From positions 21,452,707 through 21,516,706 of the forward strand of contig NC_086354.1 in NCBI RefSeq assembly GCF_036324505.1: DNA of 64,000 bases, in the 5' to 3' direction. The notes beneath the pieces were generated by a model, which was given only the letters and a program-made list of their open reading frames with translations, searched no databases and had not been told where the DNA came from. The stretch comes from Eleginops maclovinus (lineage: Eukaryota > Chordata > Actinopteri > Perciformes > Eleginopidae). Of the stretch, positions 47,873-61,116 are shown piece after piece. Both the position numbers and the translations under genes were made by a program. Position 1 is the stretch's first letter; each line of letters opens with the position of its first letter.

Positions 47873-48650
47873 GCTGCTCTCCATCCGACGGCCTTACTCT
47901 GCCTCCTCCAGGTCCTCAAACCCGACTGTAACACCAAAACACTCCCGATGTCGAGACGTGAGCCGATCCGTTGCATCTACCTACACTTTGTGGAGCCAAA
48001 ACACGACAGACTGTTTGCTTTTCCGGAGAAAATATGGTTTAAGAAGCCTTTTACATTTCTAAAAACAGCAAACATCTGTTGACATTTCACCCGAGTGATC
48101 AGAATCTTTCAAAAAGTGCATGCTTGAGTTGTTTCAGGCTCCCAGTGCTTTTCTATGATACGTTCTTTTCTATCATTTTGACGGTGCCTAAGTTATGACG
48201 ATGCAATTTCCCTAATGTTTTTACTTTTGGAAAAACAAGTGGCTTGTACAAATTTTGTAGATTTTGTCTTGTATTTTCTTTCTCTTTTGGTAACTGTAGC
48301 TTGTATAGTGTCATAGGCCTTTTTCCACTATTAAACCATTTTATTCCTTATAAGTCTCGTGCTCCTGTCACTTATTTTGAAGCTGAGGAAGTTAAAGGAG
48401 TTATCTTTCACAACGAGTAGGAGTATTTTTAACGAAACGACCTGTACTTGAATGTTTGTTGATTTCTCTTTAAATATGTCCCATATGTTATATTGCATAT
48501 CTGTTCTATCAGATTGAAAGTCCTGCATTGAGCAATATTAAACTGAAGATAAGCAGAGTTCTCACATGAGTTTTAGAGGAACTTCATGAAGAGATGCTGG
48601 CAATGTGGTAGGCGTGTGGTTTCATAGCTTCAAAAAAACAAAAACGGACA
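46001..48650 (+). other. VANGL2 3' UTR and intergenic region before FCER1G
   Basis: AATAAA at 46078-46083 is the nearest candidate poly(A) signal. An ATTAAA-type signal near 48329 could serve a longer UTR. The 117-codon open frame at 46522-46875 is not recognisable as a protein family and has no start or codon-use support. A CA microsatellite lies at 47806-47870. Confidence 0.45.
47806..47870. repeat. (CA)n microsatellite, 65 bp
   Basis: Pure CA tract; Thr-His and Val-Cys repeat ORFs across it are artefacts. Confidence 0.97.
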
Positions 48651-48654
48651 GCTA

Positions 48655-48770
48655 TCCCCGGACTTCCTGTTCACTGCGGCTCACAGAGCGCTTTCCAAAG
48701 AGGTTTGTGAAGAGAGCTCACTGACAGCCGACAACAAAACAGAACTGTCTTTTTATCTGACGCTTAAACC
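48655..48770 (+). promoter_or_regulatory. fcer1g: Candidate FCER1G promoter / 5' noncoding exon
   Basis: GGACTTCCTGTTCAC (from 48660) is an ETS/PU.1-type element in antisense. A donor AAACC-GTAAGTG follows at 48770/48771. No ATG lies between them, so this could be an untranslated first exon spliced to an acceptor just upstream of 48891 (for example AAACAG at 48883). Inferred from motifs only. Confidence 0.3.
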
Positions 48771-48890
48771 GTAAGTGTTATCCATTCTGTCTTTTTGTCG
48801 ATCAATCTTACCTGAACTGGTGAGGATGAGTGAACACCATGGAGAGATTTGAAATATACCTGTCATTTTAAAAGGTTAAACAGAGAGTTT

Positions 48891-51063
48891 ATGAAACATC
48901 GACGATGGTGTTTGATGATGTGTTTTCTGTGTGCAGTGGCTCTTGGAGACATGAACGTGTGTTACATACTGGATGGGATCCTCATCCTTTACGGCATCAT
49001 CCTCACTGTCTTGTACTGCAGAATGAAGGTAAGACAAACAAGAACAACGCACACACCATGATGAAAGTACCATGTGTTCCTTATTCTTGTTTAGATCATC
49101 CTCCTAAAAAAAAGTATGATTTTTAACCAATGTTTTAAGAGTTTTGATCCGAAATTCTTTAAATTTGGAGTAGAAAAAGATATAAAAATTATTATTATTA
49201 TGTATTATTTTATTATTATTATGTATTATTTATTTATGTATTATTTTATTATTATTATGTATTATTTATTTAGGTATTATTTTTATTATTATTATTATGT
49301 ATTATTTATTTATGTATTATTTTATTATTATTATGTATTATTTATTTATGTATTATTTTATTATTATGTATTATTTATTTATGTATTATTTTATTATTAT
49401 TATTATTATGTATTATTTATTTATGTATTATTTTATTATTATGTATTATTTATTTAGGTATTATTTTATTATTATTATTATTTATATACATATTTTTTTA
49501 CATACCTTTTTTACATCTTTTTATTTTGTTGAATTGAAACTTAAGGATTTAGTTGAGTTCCAGACACTACTAGTTATTTTCAGGGCAAAAAGCAAAGTAT
49601 TACCAGAACATTTTAAAAAATGGTTGGTTTTTAGTTCAGTTGATGAGGACCGAAGAAGGACATTTCATTTTAAGCATCAGTATGCACGGACTGCTTTAAA
49701 GCAGATGTGTATTTCAGTGGTTGGAGTCAAACTGTGGAATTGTCTACAGAATGATTTAAAGGGTTGTATAAATATTTTTCAGTTCAAGAAGAAGTATAAA
49801 AAAAGAGTAACTACACTTTATGAAGTGGCAGGTAATCTGTTTCCTTAGTTGACTGTGAATTAGTGTACATGTCGCTTGTCTCCTTTAACTTCCTCAGCTT
49901 CGTTGTAAGTAACTATAATTGACAGACCATCTATTTTGATTGTTTACTTATGTTTTGAGTAAGGGGCAGGCAAAATAAGATGTATTCTTCTCCCTGCTCC
50001 TTTTCGCTCATGGAAGGTGCAAAGAGCTGTGTTTGTTCTTACGTTGTTCACCATCATGAGCGGAACAAATACAAATGAAATGAATTGCATTTAAAAAATA
50101 TACAGTATTCTCATTTTGTATCTCTAAAATATCTCTGTCTCCTGCTCGTATAACTTTTCACACAGTCTTGAATATTTCATCCTTTTTAAAGTTGAATCTC
50201 AAACATTAGAGTCTAGTTTAAAACTCCTGATGAATAATATGTTCACTAAACCCTGTGTTTCCTGATTTACTTTCTGACAGTGGACTCCTAATGATCCCCC
50301 TCCGGTAAGTGTTGTATATATTTGATTTTGAATAAAACTAAACAAAATGTTTGTTTTTTAAATGCTTTGTTTTTGTTGGCATTCAACCCTCAAAAGCTGC
50401 AGTTCTGCTTTAAAGGGAAGATCAGCCTATCATTTCCTGTAAGCTCGAGCTGACCGCCAACTTTTGTTATTTATACACACTCAAAGTTTCCAGCAGGGTT
50501 TCTTCACACCAACATATGTGTTACATCAAACTTCCTGTTAATTGGCACGCAGAAACACATGAAATGCTTGACCCTCAAGGCTTGAAAATATACAGTAATG
50601 TACCCCAACATGTCTGAGAAGAGGATCGCTGTGTATTAAGAAACGATTGTTGCTGAAGCACATTTTATAATTCCTGTGAACTGTTTCCGTCCCACAGAAG
50701 CAGCCCGTGGAAGGAGGCATTTATGCGGTGAGACCTCTAATTCTATTAAAAAGACATTAAAAAAGGCACATGATGGAAAGGGAACGCTTAAGGCACAAGT
50801 GCATGGTAAAGAAAGCACATTTTTATTCACCTACCTGGCCGTCAGACAAGAGCAATCAGTCTTAGTGCAGGAAATGCTCACATCCTAGTTATGTAGCACA
50901 AAGTATTTGTTTTTAACTCTGAGTGTTTCTGTGTGTGTGTGTGTGTGTGTGTGTTCGTGTGTGTGTGTGTGTGTGTGTGTGTCCATGTGTCCTGCAGGGT
51001 TTGACCGCTCAGAGCTCCGACACCTACGAGACCATCAAAATGGATAAAAAGCCGATGGTCTGA
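48891..51063 (+). CDS. fcer1g: Fc receptor gamma chain / ITAM adaptor (FCER1G-like), 4 coding exons
   Basis: FCER1G is the small disulphide-linked signalling chain that pairs with Fc receptors and other activating immune receptors. Exons: 48891-49028, 50281-50304, 50698-50727, 50998-51063, all phase 0, giving 85 aa (human 86). Seen: a short basic then hydrophobic signal peptide ending near CAVALG; a brief ectodomain with the dimerising Cys in [10 protein letters not shown]; a transmembrane helix with a buried Asp ([18 protein letters not shown]), the residue that pairs with receptor Arg; and an ITAM, YAGL-x7-YETI, near the C-terminus. The first coding exon as read includes the signal peptide without an intron. 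The start could instead be one of the two adjacent Met codons further in. Two exons are only 24 and 30 nt. Confidence 0.9.
49186..49487 (+). repeat. AT-only minisatellite (TATTATTTATTTATG-type unit), FCER1G intron
   Basis: Tandem copies of a unit of roughly 30-36 bp built from TATTATTATTATG and TATTATTTATTTATG blocks. Tyr/Ile/Met-rich ORFs across it are artefacts. It lies immediately upstream of the LINE remnant at 49530. Confidence 0.9.
49530..50095 (+). mobile_element. 3' remnant of a non-LTR retrotransposon, FCER1G intron
   Basis: An open stretch ending at TAG near 49846 encodes the C-terminal signature of fish LINE ORF2 proteins: [29 protein letters not shown] and FKKKYKKRV (compare the usual G-x-K-x-WN-x-LP ... 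FKKKLK pattern). It is followed by a typical tail (GGGGCAGGCAAAATAAGATG, TCTTCTCCCTGCTCCTTTTC, AAATACAAATGAAATGAA). The reverse transcriptase core is absent, so this is a dead 5'-truncated copy. Confidence 0.7.
50931..50982. repeat. (GT)n microsatellite adjoining the FCER1G exon 4 acceptor
   Basis: A GT tract with one TTC interruption ends about 15 bp before the acceptor CCTGCAG of the last coding exon. It occupies the place of the polypyrimidine tract, so length variation could affect splicing of the exon holding the second ITAM tyrosine. That effect is inferred. Confidence 0.95.
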
Positions 51064-51199
51064 GTGGAACACGGTGTCACATCTCTCGAAGCTTTATACT
51101 GTATATTAAGTTTTCTCCCATTTTGTTTTTGTAAAAAATACTACTCTTATTTCCAAGATGTGCATGTATGGAAAAATTAACTTAATTTAACAATGTACT

Positions 51200-51205
51200 A
51201 ATAAA
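51200..51205 (+). terminator. fcer1g: FCER1G polyadenylation signal
   Basis: AATAAA lies 137 bp after the stop codon and is followed by TGTATGTTTTTT, a U/GU-rich downstream element. Confidence 0.65.
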
Positions 51206-51209
51206 GGCT

Positions 51210-53800
51210 GTATGTTTTTTCACTGCATCTCACAGCTGTGTCACCAGAGTTACTCAGAAAACAGAAGTTAAAGTTCCCTTTTACTCGAGGAATGACATAT
51301 TTTAAACTCAGAAATATTAGTGATACTTCTTCTACTAAACAATTGCTAACACATGATCTGCTCACTATGCTTTGATACATCTTAGATATGATTCTCAGTG
51401 GGACATTTGTCTTCAAATTCATGTTTCTAAAAAGCCCAAAGTGAAACTTACCAATGCCTGTTTTTGTCTGAACAACAGTCCAAAGATCCTAAAGATATTC
51501 AGATATACGATATAGAAAACCAGCAGATTGTGGACCTCGGATGTTTTTTGTTAAATGTTCTATCAATCAACTAACTCATTAATCGACTTAACTCTACTAA
51601 TAAACTAAAAAGTCCAAATCATTAATTGGTTTTAAAGGATTTGACTTAGACCTGGAAAAATACTTAAAATAATCAGATTAATTACATTTATTTGATTCAA
51701 TTTTGCATTACATTTCGAAGCTGCTTATCAAATCCCAGTATTTGAAACACAACGAGTTTGATGTCACTTGTTTGGCTTTTAAATACCAATTAATCTCAAA
51801 AACTATTTTTTTAATGTAATAGATTATTGGATACACTCTGTTTATTCCCCAAAATAATAACAACACTGTATCCTTGCATAGTTTTGCAAATCCTTGTCAA
51901 ATCAACCTAGATTTTGGTGAAATTAAAAACTTCTAGTCAAACAATTCAATTCAATTCAAATAGCTGTATTGGCATGACCATAATTACATGCAGTATTCCC
52001 AAAGCCTTTTACAATTACGACATCCATACATAAATATACATATAAACATTTTTGAACAAAAGCAAGAATAACATGCATACTGTTTGAACATGAATGAGAA
52101 AATGAACCACAATTAACTGAGGAGAAACACTTCATCAGAGAGCAAATCTATTGTAATGTCTTAAAGTGTGTAACAGAAAATATGCCAGCACCAGGTAGCC
52201 ATCACATACGTTCACTGTGAAAGCCTGTGTCTCTGTGCCTGAGGGACATCCCCACCCATGTATTTGTACAGAAACAGAACTGGAAATCGTTTGATTCATG
52301 ACAGCCTGCACTGTTTCCCCTCAGGCTCTTCACAACAACATAAACTGACTCATCCTGACGTCTGCTACAACATACTGAACGTGTGTCACAAAATACACTC
52401 AGCTCTGTTGTCACAGTTGCATTTGAATGATGGTAATTCATATATTAATCAGCATATCATGTTCACATGGCTATAGTATCACTATTATTGATTCCTAATA
52501 AACACGTCACAATTACACGCTATTTGCTTCCCTGCAACAACAAAATACATGTATTTAAATAAAATGTGTCTGGCCTATGTGTGTGTTTTTACTTTTATTG
52601 ATACTGTTTATTAGGATTTATACTCTTTTCAGAATTCATGGCCTATTCAAATCATTAGTCTGATTTAGGATGAGTAAGCGGATGACTAGCAGGTGTATTT
52701 CACAACATGCTGTGTATATTGTGTTTTGGGGAGTAAATGCCATGTGAAATACCAGCGGTGTGTGAATTGTAGCTTGTGGGACCTTGTATTACAGCCTCTG
52801 TCTCTGTGTGAATGCTGATTTATATATGTGAAGTGCTTTGAGGAGTCGTAAAGCCTGGATAAAGTGCCTTATAAATGCTGTCCATTTACCATTTAGCATT
52901 CATTTGTAGGTTACATCATTCATCAGTATGAACGAAGCTGTCTGTCATTGTAGCTGCAGGTGATCATTAGCTAAAGTTACTGGAGATAAACATCTCAAAC
53001 GAGAGGAGCATCTTCCTGTCACAGATTAGTCAGGTTGTTTTGGAAAAACTGGACTATTTGGAATTTCGCACGAAATAATGCTGAGTTCAAGTTTTCCTGG
53101 GAAATTGAATGTTCTACAAGTGAAACCTGTGAGTAACACGTGTTGGGAAATTTAAAATAAGACAACATTTTTTAGGGAAACTTGTCTGTTGTTTGTGTAG
53201 CCATAACCACAATCAATGTCTATACTTTAGTATATATTAACTTATGTACCCTTAGAAGACCATTAAGGATTATCCTCTTCAACAAAGGTGTTGAGATGTA
53301 TAACGATGCTTGCTGACAAAACAGCTAACAGCAGGAAAACCTAAAATACGGAATGAAAGTTAGATTTAGAGTATAGGATATCAAAATGCTGTTGAGTAAA
53401 TAATTAAATAAATAATAAAATGCCTTTTGAAAAATGTTTACAATGCTAGAGTCAGAGGTCGAACACAAATAAAGCACCTCTCATTGGCAATAATAACACC
53501 TTTTGCTCTTATGTTGTAATTATGATATTTCCAGGAAGCGTGGTTCAGAACTGCTTAATTAGATATAAAATAAAACATATTAATAATAATGTGGCTGGGA
53601 ATTAGAGACGTGGGTCATGTTGAGCACTTTTTAAGGGCAGAGCCTACATGTTACCACCATCATAAAAAACCTACTATTGATCACTAACTTTTGACCATGC
53701 TGACCAAAGAAAGCACATTGCCTTCGGTATATTTTGTCGTGATTTATTATCAGTCATTGTTTTAATCCAACTTTCTCAATCTTACATGAACGCAGCATTA
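51210..53800. other. Intergenic region FCER1G to nectin gene
   Basis: No coding ORF recognised. It holds two retroposon-like tails: AATTCAATTCAATTCAAATA followed by GCTGTATTGGCATGACC (about 51945-52020), and GTGAAGTGCTTTGAGGAGTC ... AAGTGCCTTATAAATGCTGT (about 52830-52895). Both resemble LINE/SINE 3' ends common in fish. Confidence 0.5.
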
Positions 53801-54303
53801 AGTGGGCGTGTCCAGATTGAAAGGTGGGCGGAGTCAGACGCAGACAGGTGTAGAGGCTCTAACCTGTTGTAGGAGCTTCTGCGAGACAAACGCAGAGCTT
53901 TCTGTTTGGTGTACACTGTTTATTTTTCGTTCTGTATTAGCTCACCTTTAATTAGAAGTTCTCCCGTTTATCTGTTTACGATTTTTACATTTTCTCTCCT
54001 GAGTTGTTCCACGAGGCAGAAGACTTTGCATTTGTAATAAGGTTTTTCACTTTTCGACTTGCAGTCAATTCATATTACTACACCAGTGGACAATAAGTGC
54101 TGGATTCTTATTTTGAAGCATCATGTGTGTGCTTTGAAGAGGAAACACCTGCTGCACTTTTCCCTGCTGAGGACTCCAACGTGCTGCGAACACTGAGGCT
54201 TCCTGTCTGAACTTAAATCAGAAATCATCATGAAGTCTTCATAACATTTGTACAGCCCAGACAGGAAAGTGACTCAGACCAGCTTTTTATTTTTGGATTA
54301 AAG
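53800..54303 (+). promoter_or_regulatory. Nectin-like gene 5' region and leader
   Basis: AAGTGGGCGTGTCC and GGTGGGCGGAG (about 53800-53835) are GC-box-like. A 5' leader without obvious splice sites can be read from about 53850 into the ATG at 54304, though it contains earlier ATGs (for example 54123 and 54230), so the true leader may be shorter. Transcription start not determined. Confidence 0.3.
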
Positions 54304-55239
54304 ATGAAGCTAACCGGGCAAAGGGCAAAGTACCTGGCGCTGCTTTTACTCTGTGGTGAGTTTGATGTTACATTCACATGACAATATCACAGTTTTAGGC
54401 AACCTCCAATACGTCATTTTGGGATTCCTGCTGTCGTTTTTGTTGATGTTTTTAAAGCCTTTGTGGTCCAGAAATGACTTCTCTGTGTAAATGGTCAAGA
54501 ATACATGTTTTAGATTCTAATTCATTAACAAAAAGTGACTTTAATATTCCTAGAATTCAGTATGTTGTAACTAAATATTTAAGTGTTCAGTGTTGACACA
54601 CACCTCATTGTATTTTCCAGTTTTTACAATATTCCTATAATATCTCATAATCAACAAAAAGGGGAAGAATGGAAAATATAAAATAACCACATTGTTCCCA
54701 ATTGTTACTTTTATTGTGCTATAACATCCTTTAACTTCATATAAACACCTTAAGTGAGTCTATAGTCAAATGGAGCTACTTTTAAAGGAGAAATCTATAC
54801 ATATCTATATTGATCTATCCATACAGTATCTGTTGGCACATCTATAACACACATTTCTTACTCACATGTTTTGATAAGTCTGTTTGCACTTACTGTGTAA
54901 ATCTATTTGCTGATATTATAAACTGAATATAGTTTTCTCTAAATACACAACACTTCTTCAAACATTTGAAGTGTGTTGTGTATTTTTCCGGATGATTGAC
55001 TTAATTTTAGGGATGTTTTTCTATTGCCAAATTTAAATAGACACCCATGTCTAGGCCTCGTAGTTCAATCTCAAGGCTGTAATGTTTTTTTTGACAGATT
55101 CTTTCAACTTTGTGCAAACATTTGGGGAAGATTTTTCTTGTTTGAAAGACGTGTATCAAGTCCTGTGCACAAAGATTGAACTCTTTTTCCCAGTTTGGTT
55201 TGGTTTGGAAGAACTGGCTTAAATTGAGCTCTGAAATCA

Positions 55240-55270
<31 letters not shown>

Positions 55271-58200
55271 CTTCTTCTTCTTCTTCTTCTTCTTCTTCTT
55301 CTTCTTCTTCTTCTTCTTCTTCTTCTTCCTTATGTCTTGTCTTTATGTTGCATTGACAGACAGATTTAATATCATCATTGCCAAACAAACTAATCCTTAG
55401 CCATCGTTCTTATAAAGCCTAGGAATCTTTGAATGTGAACTTATTGCCCATCACTCCTCGGGCTAGATGGCAACACATCCCTGCAGCCAGTCTAAAGTCC
55501 TCACAGAGCCCCATTACAGCAGCGGATTAACACCCTTTTTCTTCTAATCTAACTATTCAATAATCACTCATGGGTTTAATGTTAGGGTGTTAAGCCTTCT
55601 TCTTTTTTTTGTCCCTGTATGTGTTTGTCCCTGCAGGTGTGGAGGAAGTAGCAGCATGACAGAATGTGGCTCCGTCACATTCTTACTCTTAATCAAAACA
55701 TGAATCAGAACCGATTGCCCAACCTGCGTCCTCCTGTTGATGCACAGAGGTTGTTTTTTTGCGTTCTTCACTGGAGATTAAACCCTGGTGCGCTGCTGCT
55801 TTAAAGCACATATCACATTGCTGTTTTTCTTTAATCCTGCAAGAACATGTGTGATAAAGTTACTGCAGTCCACAGGGAACAGGAAAAGCCTGTAGAGCAG
55901 CCTTGTGACTGAAGTGTTTGTCTAAAGTGTGTGTGCAGTGTGTGTGTGTGCAGTGTGTGTTTAACTCTTTCTTTTACTTTGTTTTTTATCTCTGTTGACT
56001 GTCACCTTCATTTCTCTATGCCTTCTTCTAATGTCTATGTATGCAGTGGTGGATGAACAAAGTAGATTTACTAAGTCCTGTACTTAAGCATCATTTTGAG
56101 GTACTTGTACTTAACCTGAGTATTCTCAGTTGCTACTTTATGCCCCACTCCACTACATTTTAGAAGCCAATATTGTACTAGTTACTCCACTACGTCACTC
56201 GGCAGCTCTTTAGATTTAGATTATTAGCTTACACAAAAAGTTTTAAGAAGAAAGATCTAATTATTAAATAAATGATTACATATATTTATACGTTAAGATA
56301 TCCAGCATCAGTATAAAGGTATTCAAATTAGCCTAGCTCCTCATTTAACAGCTGGGATAAAAGTAACCCAGTTATTCAATGTATACTGTATATAATGCTA
56401 ACAGTATATGATTTGGAAATGGGCCATTACGAGATCTTTCCCTTTTGGGACTTTTAAGTTTATTTTGATGTAAATCATTTTGTTATTTTACTCAAGTAAG
56501 ATTCTGAATACATTACTTTTTATTTCTTTTGAAATGTAGTATTGCTATCAATACAAATCTGAGTACTTCTTCCACCCCTGAGAAGACACAGGGTGTAGAA
56601 ATATACATGTTTTCTTCTAAAAACAGTCCACGAAACCTAATTTCCCCCTGAGATAAATAAAGTGTTCTTCTTGTGTGGGATTCTGATTCACTTTCTTTTC
56701 CTTTATTGATGTGAAAGTGCTCTTCTTCTCTTCCTCTTTTACAACTCTGTCTCTCTCCTCTCCCTAATTAGGTCACCCACACTGTAGTCCTTTGTTGGCC
56801 TAATTTAAACGCACCGCTCTGTCGGTGTGGGAGTTTATCTGTGGGAGTTTGTGTCTCGTATCGACTGAAGTCTAATCATTACTCGAGCTCATGAATGAGT
56901 AACCAAGGAAATACGTGCTTCTCCCCCAGAAATCAAAGGGCAAATGTTTGGTTTTCCCTGTTCGAGTTGTAGAAGCATTGCTCTCACACAGCCTGGTTTG
57001 TGTGTCTGTCCCACGCTTAGAGGTAGACTTTTAACCAGGTGTGATAAAGTACAGTCAGTCTTAGTCATTAATCGCACTCAGCTCTGATAGCCTCACTGAT
57101 ATGAGACTACAAAGCCACTGAAGTGCTGAAGCTGCCAAAAACTCTCACCATGTTGGATTCATATTGAATACTTGTTCCTGATTTCTTTAGAAAATGCAGA
57201 TTTTCAAGCCAATAAATCTGGTAACATTAAAAACATTGTACCTCTGCATGCGAAAGAATAGGTAGAATTCCTGCGCACTGTTTATTAATGTTACAGCGGC
57301 TGTGTCATGGACATGTTGGAATGAAATGAACATTATTTCACAACATCTTTGTACTTACTTGTGCTAAATATATGCAGTAATTACTTGTACTCAAGCCTCA
57401 CCAACCTATCAAAATGGATAGACAGAATTTAAATACTTAAAGTGAGATTAAAAACAGAAACATTAATAGTAAAAGGAATACAGCGTACTGCAATTTCAAG
57501 ATCAATGGAATACACATTTAAATAGAAAACAATATGTGATATGTTATAACGTATAAGAAGGGCAATGGATAAACTTCTGTCTTATCAAGAGGATTGCTGA
57601 TCAGACAAAAACTGGTGTAATAATAACAAATCATAATCTGAAAAAAACTCCATTTATTTGTAGATTTCTGCAACTTAAATGACAGAATAATTTAATATCA
57701 AGGAATTGCGATATAAAAAATCTAATACAACACAAGTCCATGTGGAAAAACAGCATCTTAATCATCATGTAGCTCAATTGTTTTTTGAGAGTCTGTTCAC
57801 ATCTGTTTCTAAAGGCAGAATTAAGACTCATAAAAGCACTTTAGTTTCGTTCGGTTTGCTCCGTCGCCTCACAGTGAGAAGCTCCTGTGTTTAAAAACTG
57901 CTCCTCCTCCTTCTTTGTGGAGTTTGCGATACTCTTTGTGTCTGAATGCCATCAGACAAGCAGGTTGGGTGAACTGGTGACGTCCATAAGGTGTGAATGT
58001 GTTTACCTGTCTACATACAAACCTGTCTACACTTCACCTACAGCCCAATGCATTATGGGATACGTCAGGGGCGGTGTGTGGGAAATGAATGCATCGAGAA
58101 GTAAAGTTGTTTTAGGATGTACAAGTGTTGCCTGAAAGGAACCTACATCATGCTGGCTTGAGTTAGAAAGAAATTAGAGCTTGAACTAGCAATTATTTTT

Positions 58201-60776
58201 AAATATAGCATAATCAATTAATCATTCATAGTCTAAGACATTGGGAAATGTTCATCACAAGCACCCAGAGTCTAAGGGAATGCCTTCAAATAGCTTTTTC
58301 TAACTGACTTAGAAAATAAACCCACATGTATTTAACAAGAAAATGCTTGGGAGCGACAATACAGATATTCAGTGACCTCATATGATGAATATCAATGACT
58401 TTGATCCCCTGTAGCTTCAGCCGGATATTGACATTTCTGATTGAAGTGAAATTTGGACAACAATTGAATAAATGCACATGACATCTTGAACAGCCTAATC
58501 AGCTCTTTGTGCTGATTAGCACATGTTAGCACTCATTGCTTTACCCCTAAACTACAATGATAGTCATCCTAAACGTTATACTTCAGAATGATAGTATTGT
58601 TGTTTCCGATGCTAACGCTAGTGTTTAGCTCCAACTCCATGTCAGAAGTGAGTACATTCCCAGAGTCCTATGTTTTCCAGTTCAATATCTCCTCATTATG
58701 ACACATTAAGATCTTTGGCACTCTCCATGTTCCTATTACAATCTGAATATCACTGATAACATCCCCCCCCCCCCCTCTCCCTCTCTCAGTGGTGTGTGTG
58801 CAGGCAGACTTCGTGGAGCCTCCTCAGCTCGCCACCGCGCTGCGCTCCTTTGCAGAGAGCCAGACCAGACTCCCCTGCCACTACCAGGTGGAGGAAGGGG
58901 AGAAGGTGGTGCAGGTCACCTGGTACAAGGATCTCCCAGACGGCAGCAAGGATCAGATCATCACTGCACACTTTGTGGACGGACACACCGGTAAGATACT
59001 CCATGTAACGGAAATGACCTTAAATGCCACATTTTGGTTCTTGAAGATACACTAAAGATGACCCATACGGTCCAATTCCTAATATAGACCGCCATGAGAT
59101 TGTCCCGCCCCTTAGCCTATCACGTACAATGTGTTGGAGCCAATAGCAGCGCAAGTGTTCCATAGTGATTTCATTATGTTACAGACGTACACAAGGGAGT
59201 CCAATGGAGGTGTTTCAGGCAGGTGTGTGGGAGAGAAACTCCATTTCGAGGAGGCTATTGGGATTTTAACCTTTGCAGATCATTCTCATGCACTAACACC
59301 TATATAACACACTACAGGAAAGATAAACCCAGATGGATAGAATGACATCAGTGTACGATTGATGTTGACAGGCACTGTGGAGGCGGAGCTTGGCAGGAAA
59401 TGAATGATAAAGGATAACCGTCAAAATCAAACGACATTCCAGTTTCTAACAATTAGTTAAATTGTGATTGATATTGCGTAATTTTTCTTTGAATGGTTTC
59501 AAAGAACAAATCTACCAACCCTTCACTACTCTGTGATTTATTATAGGAACATACCATTATTTTAATACTAGGACTATTTGTTTTTCAGTCAGGGCTTTGG
59601 GGTAATTTAAAAAATACTGGTTTGTCATATTCCTTGTCTTTTTGTTTTGTACATCAGAGTTTGGGCGCTACTCCGGCCGGGTGAGGTTCGAGAGCGCGAG
59701 TCCCACGGTGAACTCGGCTCTGCTCATCCCCAGCACGGAGGAGTCGGACAAGGGCAGCTACACCTGCCACATCTCCACCTTCCCCAACGGAAACTTTGAG
59801 AGGCACATCACGCTCACCGTCTGGAGTAAGAGTCAACCTTTCTCCTCCTCCTCTCTTCTTCCGCACATTTCTAATCCTGTCAGAGCTGCTGTAATAATGT
59901 TTAAACCCTAATCATGTTGATAGAAGGGAAATCCAACCTGGGGGAAATTAAGCATGTTTGCCAACGTGACCAAAAACACTCACAACATATCTAGATCTTC
60001 AGCGGGTGAAAAGCAAAAAGTGAATATGTTTTGATACCAAGAAAAAGTTCAAATTCACTCGATACTGTTTTAACCACAGGGTTTGACTTTGTGTTTCCAA
60101 GTTGAAAGTAGAACATTTTATTTGTACAGCCCAAAACCACAAAGGGCTTTACACCTGCTTTCCTCAGATTTTGAAAGAAACGCAACAGATTGTCGTCTTA
60201 ACAGACAACAGTAAAATGCCAATATGGAAAACACAAAGACAATTTCAAAATATATGGATCAGACATCCATTAACTTCCACCAAGCACTTGTAAGAGTTGG
60301 TCTTCACTCACACAGTTTCCAGGAATCAGAAAATCAGGTCGTTACACAATCACACTCTCAAAACATGTAGGTTTTTTTATATGAAAGAAACCTTGAATTC
60401 GGGGAACACTTAAAAACATTTGAACTCACCAAAAACCTACATTTTCACATCTTAAATGTCTCGAAATGTTCAGTTCTGCAGTGCTGTCATTGTGTGATTG
60501 ATGTCTATCATTTTGGATCTCCTCCTTCTTCCACTTACTGAGACAATTGCATTGCATAAGATTTCAGTGGAGACATAATAGGAGCTTGGGGGATGCTGCT
60601 GCTGCTTAAAACCTACCTCCCTACTTCAAGTCGAACCTGCAGCGCTGCTATCTGTTTCTGAAATGATTTTCTCATGTCGCTCCAGCCATCAACGGTGACA
60701 GCTCCGATTCAAACCTGTCCCGACACGCCGCAGATCAGACAAGCGTACCGCAACACACCGCAGTCACAATCTGCAG

Positions 60777-60874
<98 letters not shown>

Positions 60875-61039
60875 CCTACAGCTACATACACTCACTCACT
60901 CACTCACTCACTCACTCACTCACTCACTCACTCACTCACTCACTCACTCACTCACTCACTCACTCACTCACTCACTCACTCACTCACTCACTCACTCACT
61001 CACAACCTGCAACTACAGACACACACTAACTGACAACTG

Positions 61040-61116
<77 letters not shown>

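Noticed and set aside
49116..49480. Tyr/Ile/Leu-rich 'membrane' ORFs
   Set aside because: Translation of the AT-only minisatellite.
55104..55400. Poly-Glu / poly-Phe open frames
   Set aside because: Produced by the CTT/GAA trinucleotide tract.
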